The notes under the pieces were generated by a model. It searched no databases, was not told the DNA's origin, and saw nothing but the letters and a program-made list of their open reading frames with translations. A DNA stretch of 64,000 bases from Spartobacteria bacterium (GTDB lineage Bacteria > Verrucomicrobiota > Verrucomicrobiia > Chthoniobacterales > Chthoniobacteraceae): contig JAJPII010000039.1 in NCBI GenBank assembly GCA_021324825.1, positions 1-64,000 on the forward strand. Direction: 5' to 3'. The stretch's first letter is position 1. The number at the start of each line of letters is the position of its first letter. Made by a program: the position numbers and the translations under genes. Below, piece after piece: positions 58,793 through 64,000 of the stretch.

Positions 58793-60622
58793 ATGCTCCA
58801 CGAAAGACACTTTCCACGCCTTTGCCTGATGCTCCTCCTCGCTTTTGCCTCCGCGTGGCGTTCCGCCTCGTTTGCCGCCGAGCCCCCGGCCCTTCCTTCG
58901 ACTCCCACCCCGCCGGACACGACCACCCTCGCCGCCGCGAACGTCCCGCCGCCGCCCAACCCGGCCCCCCTCCCCGCCGCCCCGTCGCAAAACGTCACGA
59001 TCAACCTCATCAACAAACTGGTAAAGCGCGGCCTCCTCTCCAAAAAGGACGCCTCGGAACTCATCCAGCAGGCCCAGGATGAAGCGGCCGCCGCCCGCGC
59101 CGAGACCGTCGCCCTCTCCCCGCCCCCCGCCGGCGCGGACGACATGCGCGTGACCTACGTCCCCGAAGTCGTAAAGGACCAGATGCGCGACGAAATCAAA
59201 GCCGAAGTCCTCCGGCAGGCGAAAGACGAGGGCTGGACGAACGCCGCGACCCTCCCCTCCTGGGTCCCCCGTTTCCGGTTCACAGGCGACGTCCGCACCC
59301 GTTACGAAGGCGACTTCTATCCCCCCGGCAATGACAATACCGGCGCCTTCCCCAACTTCAACGCCATCAATACCGGCGCTCCCTTCGATACCGCCGGCGC
59401 CGTCTTCTCGCCGCAAAACAACGTCGACCAGGACCGCAACCGCATCCGGCTGCGCGTCCGCTTCGGCGCGGAGATCGACCTGGGAGAAAACTTTAGCGCC
59501 GGCGTCCGCATCGCCACCGGGGAAAACGATTCGCCCGTCAGCGAGAACCAATCCCTCGGCGCGGCCAATAACGGCCAGGGCGGCAACTTCAGCAAATACG
59601 CCGTCTGGCTCGACCGCGGCTACCTCAAATACGAGGTCGGCGGCCAGCCCGACAAGAATCTGGCAATCAGCGTGGGCCGGTTCGAGAACCCGTTCTTCGA
59701 CCCGACCACGATCCTCTGGGCCAACACCCTCGGGTTCGACGGCTTCGCCATTCAGGGAAAATATCCGGTCACGAAAAGCGTGGGCGGCTTCGCCACGGTG
59801 GGCGCGTTCCCGGTCTTCAACACCGACTTCAACTTTTCCACCAACCAGCCCGCCAAATTCAAGAGCGATGACAAATGGCTCTACGCCGCGCAGGGCGGCG
59901 CCGCTTGGAAAATCAACAAGGATTTCAACGTGAAGGGCGGCGTGGCCTATTACCACTTCCAGAACGTCGAGGGGAGGCTCTCGAACCCCTTCACCCCGCT
60001 CACCAGTTCCGACCAGGGAAACACGGACGACACCCGCCCCGCCTTCGCCCAGAACGGCAACACCTACATGGCTCTGCGCGACATCGTCCCGAACGCGAAC
60101 AACAACTTCGGCGCCATCGATCAATTCCAATACTACGGCCTCGCCACCCCCTTCCACGAAATCGCCTTCACCGGCAAGCTGGACTACAACCACTTCGAGC
60201 CCTTCCAGGTTTCCTTGATCGGCCTGTTCGAACAAAACCTCGCCTTCAGCCGGGGGAACATCGGCGCCAAAGCCGTCAATAACCGCGGCCCGAGCGCCAC
60301 GGGCATCGGCGCGTTCTCCGGGGGCGACGTCGCATGGACCCTGGGCCTCCAGGCGGGCGCGGCCGCTCTGCAAAAGCGCTGGGACTGGAACGTCGAGGCC
60401 GATTACCGCTACGTCGAGTCCGACTCCGTCATCGACGGCTTTAACGACTCCGATTTCGGCGCTCCCCTCTCCGGCACAAACCTCAAGGGCTTCACCGCGG
60501 GCGGCAATCTCGCCCTCTCCGCGAACGTTTGGCTCGGCCTGCGCTGGATGAGCGCCACCGCCATCGACGGCCCCGGCTACAAAAGCGATATCATCCAATT
60601 CGACCTGAACGGGAAATTCTGA
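58793..60622 (+). CDS. Putative outer-membrane porin with N-terminal helical region
   Basis: 609 residues from the ATG at 58793 (a TTG at 58763 is less likely). Signal peptide to about 30, Pro-rich segment, then a helical region (INLINKLVKRGLLSKKDASELIQQAQDEA, about 60-90) and a beta-barrel with RFRFTGDVRTRYEGDF, RNRIRLRVRFGAEIDL and GRFENPFFDPTTILW, as in the putative-porin family found in Bacteroidetes, Verrucomicrobia and Proteobacteria. The last residues end in Phe. It follows tonB by 40 bp. Confidence 0.8.
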   Translation: MLHERHFPRLCLMLLLAFASAWRSASFAAEPPALPSTPTPPDTTTLAAANVPPPPNPAPLPAAPSQNVTINLINKLVKRGLLSKKDASELIQQAQDEAAAARAETVALSPPPAGADDMRVTYVPEVVKDQMRDEIKAEVLRQAKDEGWTNAATLPSWVPRFRFTGDVRTRYEGDFYPPGNDNTGAFPNFNAINTGAPFDTAGAVFSPQNNVDQDRNRIRLRVRFGAEIDLGENFSAGVRIATGENDSPVSENQSLGAANNGQGGNFSKYAVWLDRGYLKYEVGGQPDKNLAISVGRFENPFFDPTTILWANTLGFDGFAIQGKYPVTKSVGGFATVGAFPVFNTDFNFSTNQPAKFKSDDKWLYAAQGGAAWKINKDFNVKGGVAYYHFQNVEGRLSNPFTPLTSSDQGNTDDTRPAFAQNGNTYMALRDIVPNANNNFGAIDQFQYYGLATPFHEIAFTGKLDYNHFEPFQVSLIGLFEQNLAFSRGNIGAKAVNNRGPSATGIGAFSGGDVAWTLGLQAGAAALQKRWDWNVEADYRYVESDSVIDGFNDSDFGAPLSGTNLKGFTAGGNLALSANVWLGLRWMSATAIDGPGYKSDIIQFDLNGKF

Positions 60623-60624
60623 CC

Positions 60625-61242
60625 ATGATCCGCCGCCTCCGCTTCCTTCTGTTTTTCCTGCTTCCCGGCGCGCTTCTCGCCGCCGACGCCCCCGATGCCG
60701 TCGCCGCCAAGCTGCGCGAGGGCCTTCGCAACACGCTGCTCCAACTCCGCGACGCCCAAACCCAGCTCGCCGCCGCCCAGGCCGCACAGGCCGACAGCGA
60801 AACCCAGAAAGCGGCCCTGCAAGCGAAATTCGACGCCCTGGTAAAGCAAGACTCTTCGGACCGGGACGCCGCCGAAAAGAAAATCGCCGGCCTCGGCGAC
60901 AAAATCAGCGACGCCGACGCACGGATCGCCCAACTGAAGACATCCCTCGACAAATGGGAGGCCGCGTACCGCCAGGCCGACGCCGTGGGCCGCGCCAAAG
61001 AAGCGGAACGCGCAAAACTCGCCGCCCAGGTCATCACCCTTCAAAGAACCGTGGACCAGCGTGACACCCAAAACCTCGAGCTTTACAAAACCGGCAACGA
61101 AATCCTCACCCGCTACGAAAAATTCGGCTTGGGCGAAGCCCTCCTCGCGCGCGAACCGTTCACCGGCGTCACCCGCGTAAAACTCCAGACCCTCGTCCAG
61201 GACTACAAAGACAAACTCCTCGACCAAAAAAGCAAACCATGA
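60625..61242 (+). CDS. Secreted coiled-coil protein of unknown function
   Basis: 205 residues from the ATG at 60625, two bases after the porin stop. Signal peptide ending about LLAADAP (1-20), then an Ala/Gln/Lys-rich heptad coiled coil (about 30-165) and a short C-terminal globular piece (YEKFGLGEALLAREPFTGVTRVKLQ). Periplasmic by signal. Its position between the porin and the adhesin suggests a scaffold or chaperone for the export system; this is inference. Confidence 0.8.
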   Translation: MIRRLRFLLFFLLPGALLAADAPDAVAAKLREGLRNTLLQLRDAQTQLAAAQAAQADSETQKAALQAKFDALVKQDSSDRDAAEKKIAGLGDKISDADARIAQLKTSLDKWEAAYRQADAVGRAKEAERAKLAAQVITLQRTVDQRDTQNLELYKTGNEILTRYEKFGLGEALLAREPFTGVTRVKLQTLVQDYKDKLLDQKSKP

Positions 61243-61292
61243 AATCGAAGCCGCCCTTCACCCTCGCCCTCTCCAAAGCGCCGGGCAAGTAG
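61239..61292 (+). CDS. 17-codon ORF with ATGA overlap (doubtful)
   Basis: ATG at 61239 overlaps the stop of the coiled-coil gene (ATGA) and encodes 17 residues ending at TAG 61290-61292, 13 bases before the adhesin start. It could couple translation from the upstream gene into the adhesin, or be a remnant. There is no family match and no proof that it is expressed. Confidence 0.2.
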   Translation: MKSKPPFTLALSKAPGK

Positions 61293-61305
61293 CGTCTCTT
61301 CCGGA

Positions 61306-64000
61306 ATGCGCCGCCTGGAATTATTTGCCCTGGCACTGACCCTCGCGGCAGGCGCGCCCACCCACGCCGGCGACCTGCTCCGGGGCGGCGCGGCGTACGG
61401 CGCGCCGTCGCAAGCGGCGAATTCCTACGGCGCCAGCGCCTCGGTGACGGCGCAGGCCCGCGCCAATGCGAACGACGCGCTGGCGCGAACCACCCAGGCC
61501 CTGCAAGCCGTCAAAGCGATGCAGTCCGCCGCCCGCGGCGCCGCTCTCGCCGCCTCCCGGCCCGCCGTCCCCGACGGCCTGACGACAGGCGGCCTCCAGC
61601 TAGCCCCAAACGCAGCCATGGCAGGCGCGGCCGCCCCCGTCCAATCCGTGGCCGCCAACGGCCAGACCACGGTCACCGTGACTCAGAACGCACAGCAGGC
61701 CCTCCTGAACTGGCAAACCTTCAACATCGGCAAGAACACGACCCTCAACTTCGACCAGAGCGCAGGCGGCGCCGACGCAAGCCAATGGGTCGCCTTCAAC
61801 AAAATCAACGACCCTTCGGGAGTCCCGTCGCAAATCCTGGGTTCGATCCGCGCCCAGGGCCAGGTTTACGTGATCAACCAGAACGGCATCCTTTTCGGCG
61901 GCGGCAGCCAGGTGAACGTCCACACCCTCGTCGCCTCCTCCCTGCCGATCAACGACAACCTCGTCAACCTCGGACTGCTCAACAACCCCGACCTGCAATT
62001 TCTCTTCACCGCCCTCCCGCAGCCGGCCGGGCAGAACGGCACTCCCGCGTTCAACCCGCCGGCGCCGCTCACCGCCAATGGCCGGAACGGGGATGTCGTC
62101 GTCGAAGCGGGCGCCGTCCTCTCCGCTCCGGCAACGGCGGCGCACATCGGGGGGCGGATCGCACTGATAGGACCGAACGTGACGAACGCGGGGACCATCT
62201 CCGCTCCCGACGGCCAGACAATCCTCGCCGCCGGCCTCGAAGTCGGCTTTTTCGCGCACGCGAGCAGCGACCCCAGCCTGCGCGGTCTGGATGTCTATGT
62301 GGGCGCGATGGCGGACACGGCTTCGCCGCATCCTTCGGATGCCGGCGTGGCGACAAATTCGGGTCTCATCGAGGCGGCGGGCGCGGATGTCACGATAGCT
62401 GGAAGGGCGGTCAATCAACTCGGGGGGATCGATGGCAGCACCTCGGTTTCCCTGAATGGCCGGGTGGATCTTCTGGCCGATTACGGCGCGGCGGCCAATC
62501 CCCTTTACAATCCCGTTACGGATCCGAACGCCCCGCCGTATTTTTTTCAATCGACCGGCCAGGTCACGCTCGGGCCGGGCAGCGTGACCCGTATCCTGCC
62601 GGAGCTGTCGAGCGCGGACCGGGTGGTCGGCTCCGAACTGGCCCTTCCCTCGCAGATCAACATCCAGGGGCGGACGATCCACATGGCATCGAACGCCCTG
62701 ATCCTGGCCCCGAACGGGAACATCACTCTGGGTGCGGGCGACTGGCTGCCAGCCAACGACGGATTTGCGTTCGAAAACACCGGCGGCCAGGTTTATCTCG
62801 ATTCCGGGGCGCTGATCTATGCCGGCGGTTCGATCGATGTGCCCGCGCCCGTTTCCGAGAACATCATTTCCGTGGAGTTGCGCGGGTCGGAACTCGCCGA
62901 CTCCCCTTTGCAGCGCGACGGCGCGCTCCGGGGCCAAACCATCGACGTCGATATCCGCGATACCGGCATCTACGACGGGGAAACCTGGCAGGGAACGCCG
63001 CTTGCCGACACCTCGGGCTACGTCGGATTGATCGAACGGTCGGTGGGCGAACTCACAATAGGAGGCGGGTCGGTTAAGATCACGGCCGGCAATTCGGTGG
63101 TGATGCAACCCGGTTCGGCCATCAATGTCTCCGGCGGCTGGATCGATTACCAGGGCGGCATCGTTCAAACGACGCGGGTCCTCTCCGGCGGAATGATTTT
63201 CGATATTTCCAACGCATTGCCCGGCATCGTCTACAATGGCATTTACACGGGAGTCTTCACGACGACCGATGCTAAATGGGGAACCAGCGTTTCTTACAGG
63301 AGCCCGCTGGCGCCGACCGGGTCTCACTACGAAGCCGGCTATATCGAAGGCGGAAACGGCGGCTCGATCTCGATCACCGCCCCTTCCATGGCCCTCGACG
63401 GGAATCTGCTCGGCAACACCGTGGCCGGTCCGCGGCAGAGAACAGTCGCGCCGGACGCCAGCACGCTTTCCCTGGCATTCCTGAGCCAGGACGCGAGCAC
63501 TCTGAACGTCTACTCGCCCACGCCGCCCGCCATCCTCTTCCAGCCGGGCGCCGCTCAAACGCCCGCCGACGCCTTTGCGCTCGATGACTCCGGGAACCCG
63601 CTCCCGCTGCGCGCCGACCGCCAGGCGGAGGTGATCCTCTCCCCCGCGCTCACCGGCAAGGACGGTTTTGGCGTTCTCAGCATTGATGACAGCGACGGCA
63701 ATATCAAGGCGCCGGCCAATGTCACCCTGGCCACGGCGGCGGGCGGCTCCATCACGCTGAAAGGGGCGAATATCGACATCGAAGGAAAAGTCGTGGCGCC
63801 GGGAGGAAACCTGAGTTTCGAGGTTTATGATTATTCGCCGAATCCCGTGGCCGCCCTGGAAGCCACGCCGCCGGCAAATCCCGCTCGCGGAAACTTCACC
63901 CTGGGCTCCGGCGCAACGGTGAGCACCGCGGGTCTCGTCGTGGACGACAGGCCCGGCTCGGCGGCTCAGGACAGCCTGCCCCTTGTAACGAATGGCGGAG
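61306..64000 (+). CDS. Giant TpsA-type adhesin / filamentous haemagglutinin-like protein (partial)
   Basis: Open from the ATG at 61306 to the window end, 898 codons with no stop. Signal peptide (1-21), an Ala-rich stretch (25-95), then a TPS export domain (about 110-250): LLNWQTFNIGKNTTLNFDQ, NKINDPSGVPSQILGSIRAQG, VYVINQNGILFGGGSQVNV and VHTLVASSLPI, typical of filamentous haemagglutinin N termini, with NQNGI in place of NPNGI. Beta-helix repeats follow (NAGTISAPDGQTILAAG, GGSITLKGANIDIEGKV). It is probably secreted by the TpsB at 54079 and held at or released from the surface. Confidence 0.88.
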   Translation, partial: MRRLELFALALTLAAGAPTHAGDLLRGGAAYGAPSQAANSYGASASVTAQARANANDALARTTQALQAVKAMQSAARGAALAASRPAVPDGLTTGGLQLAPNAAMAGAAAPVQSVAANGQTTVTVTQNAQQALLNWQTFNIGKNTTLNFDQSAGGADASQWVAFNKINDPSGVPSQILGSIRAQGQVYVINQNGILFGGGSQVNVHTLVASSLPINDNLVNLGLLNNPDLQFLFTALPQPAGQNGTPAFNPPAPLTANGRNGDVVVEAGAVLSAPATAAHIGGRIALIGPNVTNAGTISAPDGQTILAAGLEVGFFAHASSDPSLRGLDVYVGAMADTASPHPSDAGVATNSGLIEAAGADVTIAGRAVNQLGGIDGSTSVSLNGRVDLLADYGAAANPLYNPVTDPNAPPYFFQSTGQVTLGPGSVTRILPELSSADRVVGSELALPSQINIQGRTIHMASNALILAPNGNITLGAGDWLPANDGFAFENTGGQVYLDSGALIYAGGSIDVPAPVSENIISVELRGSELADSPLQRDGALRGQTIDVDIRDTGIYDGETWQGTPLADTSGYVGLIERSVGELTIGGGSVKITAGNSVVMQPGSAINVSGGWIDYQGGIVQTTRVLSGGMIFDISNALPGIVYNGIYTGVFTTTDAKWGTSVSYRSPLAPTGSHYEAGYIEGGNGGSISITAPSMALDGNLLGNTVAGPRQRTVAPDASTLSLAFLSQDASTLNVYSPTPPAILFQPGAAQTPADAFALDDSGNPLPLRADRQAEVILSPALTGKDGFGVLSIDDSDGNIKAPANVTLATAAGGSITLKGANIDIEGKVVAPGGNLSFEVYDYSPNPVAALEATPPANPARGNFTLGSGATVSTAGLVVDDRPGSAAQDSLPLVTNGG

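Noticed and set aside
58724-60787. 687-codon minus-strand open frame across the porin gene
   Set aside because: Shadow composition (Gly/Val/Glu/Arg) and opposes a gene with signal peptide and barrel pattern.
61600-63558. 652-codon minus-strand open frame within the adhesin gene
   Set aside because: The plus-strand frame has a signal peptide, TPS motifs and beta-helix repeats; the minus frame has none.
1-64000. CRISPR array, tRNA or rRNA genes
   Set aside because: No evenly spaced direct repeats and no cloverleaf or rRNA sequences were seen other than the tRNA-like part of tmRNA.

Overview
The window is GC-rich, densely packed bacterial DNA. It looks like a member of the Verrucomicrobiota. 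The grounds are the full division/cell-wall (dcw) cluster with a fused murC-murB gene and a divergent FtsZ, an LL-diaminopimelate aminotransferase (DapL, the Chlamydiae/Verrucomicrobia/plant route to lysine and meso-DAP), and a locus that joins ExbB (with a DUF2341-like ectodomain), ExbD and TonB to two-partner secretion. The phylum call is inference from gene content; no rRNA is present. Genes overlap by 1-20 bp so often that most starts can be fixed from the overlap.

Layout. 1-530: the tail of an unidentified gene and a truncated TcmP remnant. 530-18872 (minus): the dcw cluster, transcribed mraZ-rsmH-ftsL-ftsI-murE-murF-mraY-murD-lysM gene-ftsW-murG-murCB-ddl-ftsQ-ftsA-ftsZ, headed by a row of MraZ boxes on a promoter. 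19029-27839 (mostly plus): a YdbH-like AsmA-family protein with a lipoprotein that appears to fuse YnbE and YdbL, an orphan AbrB-type regulator, then an overlapping run of thioredoxin-fold protein, radical SAM protein, second AsmA/TamB-like protein and a site-2 protease with CBS domains. 27922-45178: metabolic and housekeeping genes (FHA protein, carA, a small lipoprotein, thiD, an ATP-grasp-like protein, a cation efflux protein, HPr, sua5, xseA, glgE, a GT-C type membrane protein, an Mpv17/PMP22-like protein, DUF4404, pepA, serA, an Fe-S carrier). 45269-52479: mutL, dapL, sodA, a Fic pseudogene, rarA, a tandem universal stress protein and a membrane protein. 52496-53042: a small element with terminal inverted repeats directly abutting the tmRNA gene. 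53077-53826: DUF2277 and a DUF6504-like protein.

53863 to the end of the window (plus) is an apparent single transcription unit with a good sigma70-type promoter. It encodes a TpsB/FhaC-type outer-membrane transporter, an ExbB channel fused to a secreted DUF2341-LamG-like region, ExbD, TonB, a putative porin, a periplasmic coiled-coil protein and the first ~900 residues of a giant TpsA-type adhesin that runs off the window. This is the most striking accessory system here. Interspersed REP-like palindromes occur at three intergenic sites; one lies in an element whose terminal repeat appears to supply the -35 box of the tmRNA gene.
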